Of a stretch of DNA of 64,000 bases, positions 54,303 to 63,099 are shown piece by piece. The position numbers and the translations under genes were made by a program. The notes under the pieces were generated by a model. The model ran no database searches, was not told the origin of the DNA, and saw only the letters and a list, made by a program, of their open reading frames with translations. Each line of letters starts with the position of its first letter. Position 1 is the first letter of the stretch. The stretch spans positions 59,779 to 123,778 of the forward strand of contig JAFTPT010000044.1 of NCBI GenBank assembly GCA_017463155.1. Reading direction: 5' to 3'. The DNA comes from Blautia sp. GTDB taxonomy: Bacteria; Bacillota; Clostridia; Lachnospirales; Lachnospiraceae.

Positions 54303-55079
54303 ATGAGCGACATCGGCCCGAAGCGCCAGACGCAGGAATGCGTCGAAAAAGCGAAGCGCGGCCGACCGGAGAAAAAGCCCGGATATGACAAAGCAGAGGT
54401 CATCGATGATTTGCTGAAAAAAGCAGTGGAGCTTTTTGAGGAGCCATTCGATGACCGGAAAGAACGATCTGATGATGCACCATCGCTAAGTTTCGTGGCA
54501 GAGAGCCTGGGCATTTCCAAGCCGAAAGCACGGAAATTGCTTATAACCGCCGGATATTACAGTACAGCACTCAGCAGACAGATCCAGGAACTGCAGCGGG
54601 AGGGCTTACGTGTCTCGGAGATTATGGAGCGGACAGGCCTGGGACAAACGTCCGTGCATTGTTACCTGCCATACAGCAAAGGCGCATACAATCTGCAGAA
54701 CCCAACGCTCTATGCGGAGCAGGGAAGGCTCTACAGAAAGCGAAAAAGCGCCTGTGAAAATTTGGCGGAGCACCTTAATTGTGCAGATGCAGAGCAATAC
54801 CTGTGGGAGGCAATTGAGGCTTTCGCCGAATACCCCTTCTGTACGACAAAAGGACTGCCAATGAAGTATACGGTAAAAGGCAGGGAATTGTTCTTCAGCA
54901 GGAAGGGGAAAAGCATCACCAGGGCAACCGTTATGGAAGCGTTCCATAAAGCGCGGGAGCTGCAAACAGCAGATGGCTTTGTCAGTGGGCCCAAGAAACT
55001 CGGAACTTTTGGCGCTAGTTATTTATACGCAGTTTTCCTCCGGATTGGCGTGTGCTGTAAGGAAGCCAGTGAAGGCTGA
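54303..55079 (+). CDS. DNA-binding protein with HTH motifs, mobile module
   Basis: 258 residues. Basic N-terminus (AKRGRPEKKPGYDKAE), then two helix-turn-helix segments: FVAESLGISKPKARKLLITA and VSEIMERTGLGQTSVHCYLP. The C-terminal half has YTVKGRELFFSRKGKSITRATV, resembling a small beta domain. Proteins of this kind, often annotated only as hypothetical, follow XRE genes in Lachnospiraceae elements. No strong ribosome binding site is seen before the ATG, so the start is uncertain. Confidence 0.65.
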   Translation: MSDIGPKRQTQECVEKAKRGRPEKKPGYDKAEVIDDLLKKAVELFEEPFDDRKERSDDAPSLSFVAESLGISKPKARKLLITAGYYSTALSRQIQELQREGLRVSEIMERTGLGQTSVHCYLPYSKGAYNLQNPTLYAEQGRLYRKRKSACENLAEHLNCADAEQYLWEAIEAFAEYPFCTTKGLPMKYTVKGRELFFSRKGKSITRATVMEAFHKARELQTADGFVSGPKKLGTFGASYLYAVFLRIGVCCKEASEG

Positions 55080-55120
55080 AAAACGGGAAAAATGAGCTCA
55101 AGGATTTTAGACGGTTTACG

Positions 55121-55231
55121 GATGAGTTACCAAGAAAAAAGTAAATATTCATGAAGGTGCCTCGACGGTGCCAGTGCGACATAGAAAATCAGAACCACGA
55201 TCATTCAACAGGATGAGTTACCAAGAAAAAA
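55121..55231 (+). repeat. Direct 20-base repeat, two copies
   Basis: GATGAGTTACCAAGAAAAAA at 55121-55140 and again at 55212-55231. The two are perfect copies 91 bases apart in the gap before the XRE gene at 55354. A GAGTTAC heptamer also lies at 55952-55958, before the next operon. Confidence 0.7.
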
Positions 55232-55353
55232 ACTGAATTTGAAAGCGATATGACAGGGAGTGCTTCCCCGGAAGGAAAGCATGACTTTTCATAGCTGGTC
55301 TCCACAGCATGTGGAGAAAGAAACAAATATACATAGATCGGAGGAAGTGCGGG

Positions 55354-55860
55354 ATGGCAGATGAGAATAAGCGGGTACTGGATCCACCGGATCAGCCCGA
55401 AGAGGACAAGACAGAGGAAAGCAGCCCACCAGGAACAACGTGGAAAAGGAAATCCAGGAAGAAACCGGAACTGGATCAGAATGAAGTCAAGATCACGGTG
55501 GGACAGCTGATTGCGATCAAGCGCCGGGAACACAAGTGGTCTCAGGAGAAACTCGCTTGGGAGAGCGGGCTTTCACGCAACCAGATCGGGCGGATCGAGC
55601 GGGATGAATGCAATCCCATGGTGGAGACGATAGAAGCTCTGGAAGCGGCTCTTGGGATTGAATTGTATGAGAGGTTTATGGCGCAGAAGAGGGATCGGGC
55701 CAAAGGCTTTGGCAAGCGGAAGAGGAAGAGTCCTTCTGAGAAGATGATCACTCAGCTCGCCCATGAACTGGAGCAGAAGGGCATCTCCGAGGAGGAGCTC
55801 AAGGATGCCATGAACCGGGCAATGAGAAGTTCTGAGAAGCCTTCGAAGAAGAAAAAATAG
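55354..55860 (+). CDS. XRE-family HTH protein with charged arms
   Basis: 168 residues from ATG 55354, which has GGAGGAA upstream. The middle is an HTH (LIAIKRREHKWSQEKLAWES and GLSRNQIGRIERDE). The N-terminus is acidic and proline-rich, the C-terminus strongly basic (GFGKRKRKSPSEK ... SEKPSKKKK), which would favour DNA contact. It probably regulates the operon that starts at 55980. Confidence 0.82.
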   Translation: MADENKRVLDPPDQPEEDKTEESSPPGTTWKRKSRKKPELDQNEVKITVGQLIAIKRREHKWSQEKLAWESGLSRNQIGRIERDECNPMVETIEALEAALGIELYERFMAQKRDRAKGFGKRKRKSPSEKMITQLAHELEQKGISEEELKDAMNRAMRSSEKPSKKKK

Positions 55861-55979
55861 TGAAAACTGCCGCACTTTCTCCATGCCATGGTACAGAAGC
55901 ACCGTGACAGATTGTGGTGCTGATCAATTCAGGCTTTTAGAATAATGGTGTGAGTTACTTTTAACGGAGGTGCCTGCTG

Positions 55980-56678
55980 ATGGATGAAAATGAAATCATG
56001 CTGCCGGCGGATAAATCGTCTGCCTCAGAGGAAGTGAAATATGAAAATGTCTTTCGGAGAGGGATCATAGAGAACCCGAAGGAAAAACTGCTGGCCCAGC
56101 ACAGGCTTTGGCTTGCCACCATCCAGCACGAGTATCCGATGCCATATGTCCCATATAAAATCGGAGTGTACATACGATTTTTCAATCAGACCCAGTACAG
56201 CGATGAGGTCTACCTCAGTAAGCATAAACAGTGGTTCCTGGATGATATTGCCCTGTGTCCCAGGTGGACCCTTGTGGACTTTTACATAGATTACGGTTCC
56301 AGGGCTCCGCATATGGAGAGCTCGAAAGAATGGTGCCGCCTGTTGGAGGATTGCCTTTCGGGGAGCGTGAACCTGATCGTCACGCAGAAAGCAGGAAATA
56401 TTTCGGATGACCCTCAGGAACTCACGCTTATATCCAGACTATTGGCGGCACAGACACCGCCGGTTGCAATCTATTTCATCTCTGAAGATATATTCACATT
56501 GGCTTCGTATTACCGCGAAGATATGACGGACAGGGATATGCTCCCGGATGGATGGCAGGTTCTGCCGGATGATGAGCTGGATGCGCCTCTGATCGAAGGA
56601 AATCATATGCCGCAACTATCTGTGGAGGAAGAGAACACATTACAGGAGGGAGGCAATCATGCCGGAGTGGACTCGTGA
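55980..56678 (+). CDS. Catalytically dead serine-recombinase-like protein
   Basis: 232 residues. From YKIGVYIRFF to SEDIFTL it aligns with the catalytic domain of the next gene (VAIYARVS to FESEAVFSL), including WTLVDFYIDYG for WTLYRIYSDEG. The nucleophile position is Phe68 instead of Ser, and the SRLARN arginines are replaced (KAGNIS). It has no DNA-binding C-terminal domain. A regulatory or structural partner of the active recombinase is the simplest reading. It starts after GGAGGTG and overlaps the recombinase by 20 bases. Confidence 0.75.
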   Translation: MDENEIMLPADKSSASEEVKYENVFRRGIIENPKEKLLAQHRLWLATIQHEYPMPYVPYKIGVYIRFFNQTQYSDEVYLSKHKQWFLDDIALCPRWTLVDFYIDYGSRAPHMESSKEWCRLLEDCLSGSVNLIVTQKAGNISDDPQELTLISRLLAAQTPPVAIYFISEDIFTLASYYREDMTDRDMLPDGWQVLPDDELDAPLIEGNHMPQLSVEEENTLQEGGNHAGVDS

Positions 56679-58500
56679 ACAACAGACGGAGCGGGTGCGG
56701 AGAAGAATCAGGGCGGCGCAGGATCCGGACCGGTATAATTACACACCCGCAAAAGAGAATAATGAATATGCCAAGATTGACGAGTATCTTCGGGTAGCGA
56801 TTTATGCCAGGGTTTCGACGCTGAGGCAGACTTCCTCATTTGAGCTTCAGCAGAAATACTATGAGGATCTTGTCAAGAGGTACCCGAAGTGGACTTTGTA
56901 CCGTATCTATTCGGACGAAGGCAAATCTGGCGTGACTACCCAGAAACGTGACGGCTTCAATGAAATGATGAAAGACGCCATGGATCAGAAATTCGATCTG
57001 ATCATCGTGAAAAGTATTTCGCGTCTGGCGAGAAACGTCGTAGTGCTTCTGAGTACTGTCAGGAAACTCGCGGAAAAGAAGATCGGGGTCCTGTTCGAGT
57101 CCGAGGCGGTGTTTTCTCTGAACGATATGAGCCACCTGGCGCTGACGTTTCAGGCTACAGTGGCGGAGGAGGAATCCCGAATCAGAAGCCGGAGCATGGA
57201 AGCCTCGCTCAGAATGCGGCTGGATCATGGTCTCCCGCTGACACCAGAACTGCTGGGCTTCGTAAAAGACGAGGACGGGAAGCTGGTATCAAATCCGGAA
57301 ACGGCAAACATTCCGCGCCTGATGTTTGCTATGTATCTCTACGGCTACTCCACACAGCAGATCGCGGATACGCTGACCAAACTGAGCCGGAGGACGTACC
57401 TTGGGAACCTGAAATGGACGGCATCGGGTGTGGCGAGAAGCCTTCAAAATGAACGTTATTGTGGTGATGTGAAAACCAGGAAGCGATATAAAGTTTTCGC
57501 TGCGGATGTGGTAAAGCAGAAGAGCTTCAAGAACCGGGGCGAAAAGCCTCAGAGCTACTATATTGACGAGCATGAAGCCATAGTTTCGAGGGACGACTTC
57601 CTGGCGGTACAGCGGATCATGCACAATGCGAAGTACGGAGGAACCTCTCTTCTACCAGAGCTGCGAGTGATTCCAAAGGGCCTACTGAAGGGCTTTGTGA
57701 TCGTTCACCCGAAATGGGCAAGCTTTACAAAGGAAGATTATCTTGCAGCCTGTCAGAGTGTGGATCAGGATGACGAAATGGAGGAGTACGTTATACATGC
57801 TGAGCCCGGCTCCTTCGATATGAGAAAATTTGACCGCATTAATATTGGCATGTTCGAGGAGCAGCGAGTACCTGCGATCAACCTCCAAAAGAATGAAATC
57901 AAGTTCAATATGTCCTGCATCCGGGGCATGGCCTGTGACAACTATGTGGAACTCCTGATTCATCCAGTCAAAAAGATGATTGCTGTACGTCCAACCACAA
58001 AGGATGACCGATGTGCCATCCAGTGGACAAGCGGCGGAAAGACAAATAAAGAGCCCAGGAGCATCAGCTGTAAGGCATACATCGAGACGCTGTTTCAGCT
58101 CTTTGACTGGAAACTGGATTACAAATACAAACTATACGGCTGTATTTACAGGGACGGGAAGGATGCCGCTTGCGTTTTCACATCAACGGATGTGAGTGTG
58201 TACATCAGCAAGGAGCAGATCCTGGCGGCAGGAATTGATGTCAAAGGGAAATTCCTGAGTCAGTCGGGCAAAAGGATCAAAGGGCTTGCAAGAGCATCGG
58301 GAGACCACTTCGGGCCGGAGTATTACGAAGCAAAATCCATGAGGGAAATGGTACATCAGACCAGGGAAGAATGGCAGACAAGAATCGAAGGACAGCTGTG
58401 TTCCACCGGTGAGAAGCTGCGTGTGACCCCGTATGAGGAATTGAGAGCATTTATCCAGCAGGAGCTGGGAGAATTATTTGAGGAGGTACAGCCTGAATGA
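56659..58500 (+). CDS. Large serine recombinase with atypical C-terminus
   Basis: 613 residues. The N-terminal resolvase domain (about 44-195) has AIYARVSTLRQ with the nucleophile Ser53, the SDEGKSG turn, and SISRLARN with the active-site arginines. A recombinase domain follows (LTKLSRRTYLGNLKW ... SLQNERYCGD). The usual zinc ribbon with two CxxC pairs is not visible. Instead residues about 415-520 contain IKFNMSCIRG ... YVELLIHPVKKMIAVRP, a domain also found in the next gene. It would integrate or excise the element. It ends in an ATGA overlap. Confidence 0.87.
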   Translation: MPEWTREQQTERVRRRIRAAQDPDRYNYTPAKENNEYAKIDEYLRVAIYARVSTLRQTSSFELQQKYYEDLVKRYPKWTLYRIYSDEGKSGVTTQKRDGFNEMMKDAMDQKFDLIIVKSISRLARNVVVLLSTVRKLAEKKIGVLFESEAVFSLNDMSHLALTFQATVAEEESRIRSRSMEASLRMRLDHGLPLTPELLGFVKDEDGKLVSNPETANIPRLMFAMYLYGYSTQQIADTLTKLSRRTYLGNLKWTASGVARSLQNERYCGDVKTRKRYKVFAADVVKQKSFKNRGEKPQSYYIDEHEAIVSRDDFLAVQRIMHNAKYGGTSLLPELRVIPKGLLKGFVIVHPKWASFTKEDYLAACQSVDQDDEMEEYVIHAEPGSFDMRKFDRINIGMFEEQRVPAINLQKNEIKFNMSCIRGMACDNYVELLIHPVKKMIAVRPTTKDDRCAIQWTSGGKTNKEPRSISCKAYIETLFQLFDWKLDYKYKLYGCIYRDGKDAACVFTSTDVSVYISKEQILAAGIDVKGKFLSQSGKRIKGLARASGDHFGPEYYEAKSMREMVHQTREEWQTRIEGQLCSTGEKLRVTPYEELRAFIQQELGELFEEVQPE

Positions 58501-59345
58501 GTGAGTTCGAAGAAAACCAGTTGAGCACGCCCCAGCTCTCCTTGGAGGGGACAGAAAAAGTGAGCCTGGAAACAGACGCAGGAATGGGAACGCCACAAGA
58601 TGGAGTTTCTGGAAGAGTCCTGCAAGAGTTGGCTGATCAAGAAGAAGGTACACATGACATCCAATCACAAGACCAGCCTGTAGTTGTGGATATGAGCGCC
58701 ATCACAGCCGCCACGCAGGAACGGGAGAACCTGTCAAAATTCCAGCACATTGTGGATGGCTTCTTTGCCCAGACGAAGGAACCGGCGCTTACGATCAGCG
58801 GGAAAACGGTCACCGTCAACGCAGCTGCTGTGAGGCTGTTTCCAACTGTGGATTACATGGAAATCCTGATTAATACCGAGGACAAGAAGGTGGCTTTCGA
58901 GCCCTGCACGGAATTGAACATCCGTGGCTACAAATGGGCCAGGGAAAAGGATGGGAAACGCTACTCCACCACCAGGACCGGCTTGCCGTTTGTCCTGTGC
59001 ATCTGCCAAATCATGAACTGGGATCCGAACAAGCGGTACAAGATCCGGGGGAAGAAAGTGCTGTCGGAAAAAGGTGAAGAGGTGCTTGTGTTTGACCTCC
59101 ATGCCAAGCAGGAATTTGAGAAACCTGCGCCGGGCGAGAAGGGCAAGAACCGGTCTACCATTCTGACAGGCTGGAACGGCGTCTTTGGGCCGATGTATAA
59201 CGAGAGCGAGAGCAACCTGCAGATTGACACCTTTGACGGTTATGCTTTCTTCTCAATCAAAGACGGATGGGTTCAGAATCATGAGGCACAGGTAAATACA
59301 GATCAGGGCAGCGATGCCCTACATGAGGCAGAGGATGAAGAATGA
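58497..59345 (+). CDS. Unknown protein sharing the recombinase C-terminal domain
   Basis: 282 residues. The first 90 are acidic and probably disordered. Then VTVNAAAVRLFPTVDYMEILINTEDKKVAFEP follows the same pattern as the recombinase C-terminus (FNxxxIRxxxxxxYxELLIxPxxKxxAxxP), and KYKI-like NKRYKIRGKK continues it. No catalytic motif is visible. It overlaps both neighbours by four bases, so it is translated together with the recombinase. Confidence 0.6.
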   Translation: MSEFEENQLSTPQLSLEGTEKVSLETDAGMGTPQDGVSGRVLQELADQEEGTHDIQSQDQPVVVDMSAITAATQERENLSKFQHIVDGFFAQTKEPALTISGKTVTVNAAAVRLFPTVDYMEILINTEDKKVAFEPCTELNIRGYKWAREKDGKRYSTTRTGLPFVLCICQIMNWDPNKRYKIRGKKVLSEKGEEVLVFDLHAKQEFEKPAPGEKGKNRSTILTGWNGVFGPMYNESESNLQIDTFDGYAFFSIKDGWVQNHEAQVNTDQGSDALHEAEDEE

Positions 59346-59689
59346 GCGATGTAAAATTGAGAATTGATACCAGGTATTTCCGTATGTGCATACACAGGCA
59401 GGCGCTGAAGGCCATAGGCGATCCGCTGTTTCTGCACTTTGGCTATGCCCCGGAAACAACGCGGCTCCTGATTGTGGGTTCCTGGGTGGATGACCGGAAA
59501 TCTGTCCGGGTGCGCTATGACAACTCCGGTTCCGTATATGTTTTCAGCAAACCGCTGCTGCAGGGGATCCGGCAGGTGAGTCATGTCCTGATGGACCGCG
59601 CATCCTACATTGTGGAAGGCACAGCTCAGGAAGCAGATCGGATCCTGATCTTCCCTCTGGGTCAAGCCGAGGTAATTTCTGAGGAATAA
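59342..59689 (+). CDS. Hypothetical protein of the recombinase operon
   Basis: 115 residues. CIHRQALKAIGDPLFLHFGYAPETTRLLIVG resembles a short form of the domain shared by the two upstream genes, but the likeness is weak. The rest is beta-rich. It overlaps the previous gene by four bases. Confidence 0.5.
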   Translation: MSDVKLRIDTRYFRMCIHRQALKAIGDPLFLHFGYAPETTRLLIVGSWVDDRKSVRVRYDNSGSVYVFSKPLLQGIRQVSHVLMDRASYIVEGTAQEADRILIFPLGQAEVISEE

Positions 59690-59792
59690 CCTCAAATTCC
59701 CCATGGGATGGTACAAATGCTCCATGTCATAGCGTAGACGGTTTGCAGAGGCGGAAATATACTGGAGCAAACGGCGGAACAGGAGGTGCATG

Positions 59793-60704
59793 ATGAGCAA
59801 CACACTTGCAACGGACAGGGTCTTCCTGTCATTATCAGTTCCATTTGGGCCGGAACGTGAAACGGAATTGGAAAAGAGCCTTCTGCGGGATGGCTGCCGG
59901 GAACCAATCATCGTCTGGGACGGCGTGATCATTGATGGGTATAAACGGTATCGTATCTGCTCCGCCGAGGCGATTGACTTTTCCGTAAAAGAGATGGATT
60001 TCCCATCCGAGGAAGAAGCAGTATCCTGGGTGTGCAGGCGACGGATCCCGGAACATCCGAAGCACTCCGTTCCATACCGATATCTGGTAGGGCGTTTATA
60101 TAATGCGCAGAAGCGGATCTACCGGGAAGTGCGGAAACAACCGGAAGACATACGCACGGTCCAACTGAATCCGGATTGGGACAGAGTTTCTTATTATATA
60201 GCGGAAGAATTTGATCTGAATCATGCGACCATCGAGAACCACGGCTCCTATGCCACCTGGCTGGAGCAGATAGCAGATAAAGCCTGGCCGCTGTTCAAAG
60301 CGATCCTATCTGGGACGATTGCCGCAACGAGGAAAGAAATCAGGAGCTATGCGGAAATGGATGTAAATCAACTGACAGATCTGAGCAAGAACAGATGGGG
60401 ATTGGAAAACGATAAAGAAAGCGCATTAAGAATCAGGGAACGGCGAAGGCGGCGGGACACAGACCCCCGCATCCTCACCAATGAAATACCGCTGACAGTC
60501 GGGGTTAAGGAAATGCCGGCGTATGACCCGGATATGGAACTGCGCGGGCTGACACTGACGATTCCGACCTGGATTATGGCGATCAACCGGGTCAGAAAGA
60601 AAATCAATCAGGGAACGGAACTGGGGAAGGCGCAGCTTACGCAGAGCCTGACAAAACTGAAAGCAGAAATCGATGACCTTCTGGGAGTAATAGAACATGG
60701 ATGA
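59793..60704 (+). CDS. ParB-like protein (N-terminal ParB fold)
   Basis: 303 residues from ATG 59793, six bases after GGAGG; ATG 59790 is too close. FLSLSVPFGPERETELEKSL then CREPIIVWDGVIIDGYKRYRIC is the ParB/Srx nucleotide-binding start, where the usual GERR box reads DGYKRY. A basic ERRRRRDTDPR region follows, and the C-terminus is helical. Partition or DNA-loading proteins of plasmids and integrative elements share this start. It overlaps the next ParB-like gene by eight bases. Confidence 0.75.
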   Translation: MSNTLATDRVFLSLSVPFGPERETELEKSLLRDGCREPIIVWDGVIIDGYKRYRICSAEAIDFSVKEMDFPSEEEAVSWVCRRRIPEHPKHSVPYRYLVGRLYNAQKRIYREVRKQPEDIRTVQLNPDWDRVSYYIAEEFDLNHATIENHGSYATWLEQIADKAWPLFKAILSGTIAATRKEIRSYAEMDVNQLTDLSKNRWGLENDKESALRIRERRRRRDTDPRILTNEIPLTVGVKEMPAYDPDMELRGLTLTIPTWIMAINRVRKKINQGTELGKAQLTQSLTKLKAEIDDLLGVIEHG

Positions 60705-61611
60705 AAATAATCTGACGGAACGTCAAAAACGATGTATACCGGATGTCACTTTTGAGCTGATTCCGATCAGAAATCTGGTATCGAATCAGGAATACCAGCG
60801 GCCGCTATCGGAAGGGCATATCCGGAAGACAGTTGAAGAATTCGATATTTTTGAAATCAATCCGGTCAAAGTCAGCCGCCGTAATGGGATTAATTTTATT
60901 ATCGATGGGCAGCACACGGTTGAAATTATTGCTTCCGAGTCCGGGAGCAGGGACACGCCTGTCTGGTGCATGGTTTACGAAATGGAGTATGTTGACGAAG
61001 CGAGGACCTTCGCTAACCAGCAGAAACATGTAAAGAGCCTCGTGCCGTATGAAATATTCAAGGCGCATATCGAGGCCGGCGACCAGAAGCAGATGATGAT
61101 CAAGTCGATTGTGGAATCCTATGGGCTGAAAATTACCAGCACGCAGCAGCTGAACAGTGTGTGCGCCATCTCCACGCTGGAACGCATCTATGACAAGTAT
61201 GGTCAGTCTGTGATGGATGGCGCTCTTCGGCTTGCAGTGGGAACTTGGGAAGGAGAGATGAACTCCCTTTCAGGCAATATATTGATGGCAATCGCCAGGA
61301 TCATTGTGGCATACGGGGATTCTTTGAAGGAAGACGTGTTCAAGGATCACGTGGGATTGGTATCCGTAAAGTCTATTATCCGCACGGCAAAAGAACGGCG
61401 GCCTGGGGCACTGGGTTTCGCCGAAGCGATGATGATCCAGTACAACCTGAGAAACAAACGTCGCCTGTCTCTAAGAACGCTTTATGGCGCAAAGGGTGGA
61501 ACCTTTGAAGATGGTGAGGATGGCGAGGATGCCGAGGAGAATATCGGGGACAATGAAAATGTCCAAGAGACAAACGATGTTGCTGAAAGCATGATGCAGG
61601 AAGGAGAATGA
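60697..61611 (+). CDS. ParB/DUF6551-like protein
   Basis: 304 residues. IRNLVSNQEYQRPLSEGHIR and INFIIDGQHTVEII form a ParB-like N-terminal fold with the DGQHR-type box. A helical middle follows, and the C-terminus is very acidic (EDGEDGEDAEENIGDNEN). It may be the partner of the preceding ParB-like protein. No ParA-type ATPase is seen in the window. Confidence 0.7.
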   Translation: MDENNLTERQKRCIPDVTFELIPIRNLVSNQEYQRPLSEGHIRKTVEEFDIFEINPVKVSRRNGINFIIDGQHTVEIIASESGSRDTPVWCMVYEMEYVDEARTFANQQKHVKSLVPYEIFKAHIEAGDQKQMMIKSIVESYGLKITSTQQLNSVCAISTLERIYDKYGQSVMDGALRLAVGTWEGEMNSLSGNILMAIARIIVAYGDSLKEDVFKDHVGLVSVKSIIRTAKERRPGALGFAEAMMIQYNLRNKRRLSLRTLYGAKGGTFEDGEDGEDAEENIGDNENVQETNDVAESMMQEGE

Positions 61612-61690
61612 TCCTGGAGTACAAGATTGTCAGTTGCTATGTGCAGAATTCAGAGTGAATATACGGGTAGAATCTGATGAAGGGAGGCCT

Positions 61691-61777
61691 ATGACGCCGA
61701 CTACACCGGAACCCGATTACACTACAGGTTCAATGACAGCGGCGGGATTCTTTGTTACGATGTATGACGGTGATTGA
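61691..61777 (+). CDS. Possible 28-residue protein
   Basis: ATG 61691 with GGGAGG three bases upstream encodes MTPTTPEPDYTTGSMTAAGF and eight more residues. The Shine-Dalgarno sequence is good but the spacing is short. No family known. Otherwise 61612-61798 holds nothing. Confidence 0.3.
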   Translation: MTPTTPEPDYTTGSMTAAGFFVTMYDGD

Positions 61778-61798
61778 TTGTAAAGCGAGGTGACATAG

Positions 61799-62323
61799 AT
61801 GGCAGAAGAAACGAAAGAGACCGGTTATCTCCGGCTCCCGGAGGTTTCTGAAGAGGATTTCTGCGCTTATACAGACAGGGAGGATTTTCTTCGGCGATAT
61901 GGTAATCCGGTGGTTATCCGTGGTAAAAACCATAGGGATCTGGTTTGCATGGCGTGGGAATATTATGAGCGCTTAATGCAGGATCTCAGCATGTTTATAG
62001 AGGATGAGAATATCAAGTACTGGATTTATGAATTCAGTATGCCGTGGGAGAAGAAATTGGAATTTGACCGTGCCTGCGCCATGTGCGAGATGACACCGGA
62101 TGAATTCCTTGAAGCCGCCGTTACCGATGTGCTCGGGCGGGCGAAAACTGATCCGGAAGGACTGAAGAGGGACCGGAAGGAGATTGAGGAGCATCCGGAG
62201 CAGGAACTTCAAATGCATCTCGTCCGGTATTATCCCGTGTTCAAGGGTGAAACGGAAGCGCAGGCGCTGAAGAGAAAACTGGCGGAAGAAGCGGCACGGA
62301 AGAAGGAAGAGGAAGGGTCATGA
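61799..62323 (+). CDS. Hypothetical protein, Phd-like segment
   Basis: 174 residues. FLRRYGNPVVIRGKNHRDLVCMAWEYYERL is reminiscent of Phd/YefM antitoxin dimer strands, but there is no toxin gene beside it. The C-terminus is a charged helix (KRKLAEEAARKKEEEG). GAGGTGA precedes the ATG. It overlaps the next gene by four bases. Confidence 0.5.
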   Translation: MAEETKETGYLRLPEVSEEDFCAYTDREDFLRRYGNPVVIRGKNHRDLVCMAWEYYERLMQDLSMFIEDENIKYWIYEFSMPWEKKLEFDRACAMCEMTPDEFLEAAVTDVLGRAKTDPEGLKRDRKEIEEHPEQELQMHLVRYYPVFKGETEAQALKRKLAEEAARKKEEEGS

Positions 62324-63096
62324 GTACGCAGGGCAGCTTTATCATCAGGAAATCTGGCATTGATAAAGAACAGATCATTTTGCATGACGCCTATCCGGAC
62401 GGCATCGGATATGATGTGATTGATCTAATCAAGACGACCAATATTCATGCTTTGTATGCTTGCATGTCCGATACTCGGGAAGAGGACACAGATGAAGAAT
62501 GCCTGTTTTCGGCGGGGCGTTGCAAGGCATGCGTCAGATCAGAGGAGAAGATGGCGGCCAGAGTACAAGAAAAGCTCTTTATTCAGAATTCACTATTCTG
62601 TGAGTATGCCTATGTGATAGATCTCGACCAGGAAGAGCTCCTATTTTATAAGGGTGGGCAGATCAAACCGCAGGATGGGAACCGATATGGTATCAAGGCA
62701 GTTCAGACAAAAGGAGCTCCAAAACCGTATTATCCATGCCGCTTGTGCGCTGTGTTCGCGCTGGACTATGTGCGCCTCGTTAAGGCAGATGCGATTATCG
62801 GAAAGATTAAGGCAGCGGAGAAGGCCGAGACGGTTACCCGGTGGACCCTCGCAGATATTATTGAACAGGAATTAGAGACGGATGATTTCGGCGAGGACAA
62901 GAAGGCTGTGTGCGGGTATATCCGGGATATTGGAAGTAGATTGTCTGCGATGGTGAATTTGGCGTCATCGATATGTGTGACTAATCAGAAGCAGATTCGT
63001 GAACTGAAATACATGTGCGCCGAAATAGCCCAGATGGTGGACACACTCAAAGAACGAATGGAAATCATGATACCAGGAAAAGAATCGGAGGAATGA
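62320..63096 (+). CDS. Hypothetical protein, mobile module
   Basis: 258 residues. It has scattered cysteines (GRCKACVRS, YYPCRLCAVF) that could bind a metal, and a C-terminal helical stretch (LASSICVTNQKQIRELKYMC). FCEYAYVIDLDQEELLFYKGG resembles a segment seen in phage-type hypothetical proteins. No function is claimed. Confidence 0.5.
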   Translation: MSTQGSFIIRKSGIDKEQIILHDAYPDGIGYDVIDLIKTTNIHALYACMSDTREEDTDEECLFSAGRCKACVRSEEKMAARVQEKLFIQNSLFCEYAYVIDLDQEELLFYKGGQIKPQDGNRYGIKAVQTKGAPKPYYPCRLCAVFALDYVRLVKADAIIGKIKAAEKAETVTRWTLADIIEQELETDDFGEDKKAVCGYIRDIGSRLSAMVNLASSICVTNQKQIRELKYMCAEIAQMVDTLKERMEIMIPGKESEE

Positions 63097-63099
63097 ACA

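Noticed and set aside
61799-62323. Toxin-antitoxin pair
   Set aside because: Only a weak Phd-like segment in one protein; the neighbour shows no toxin fold.
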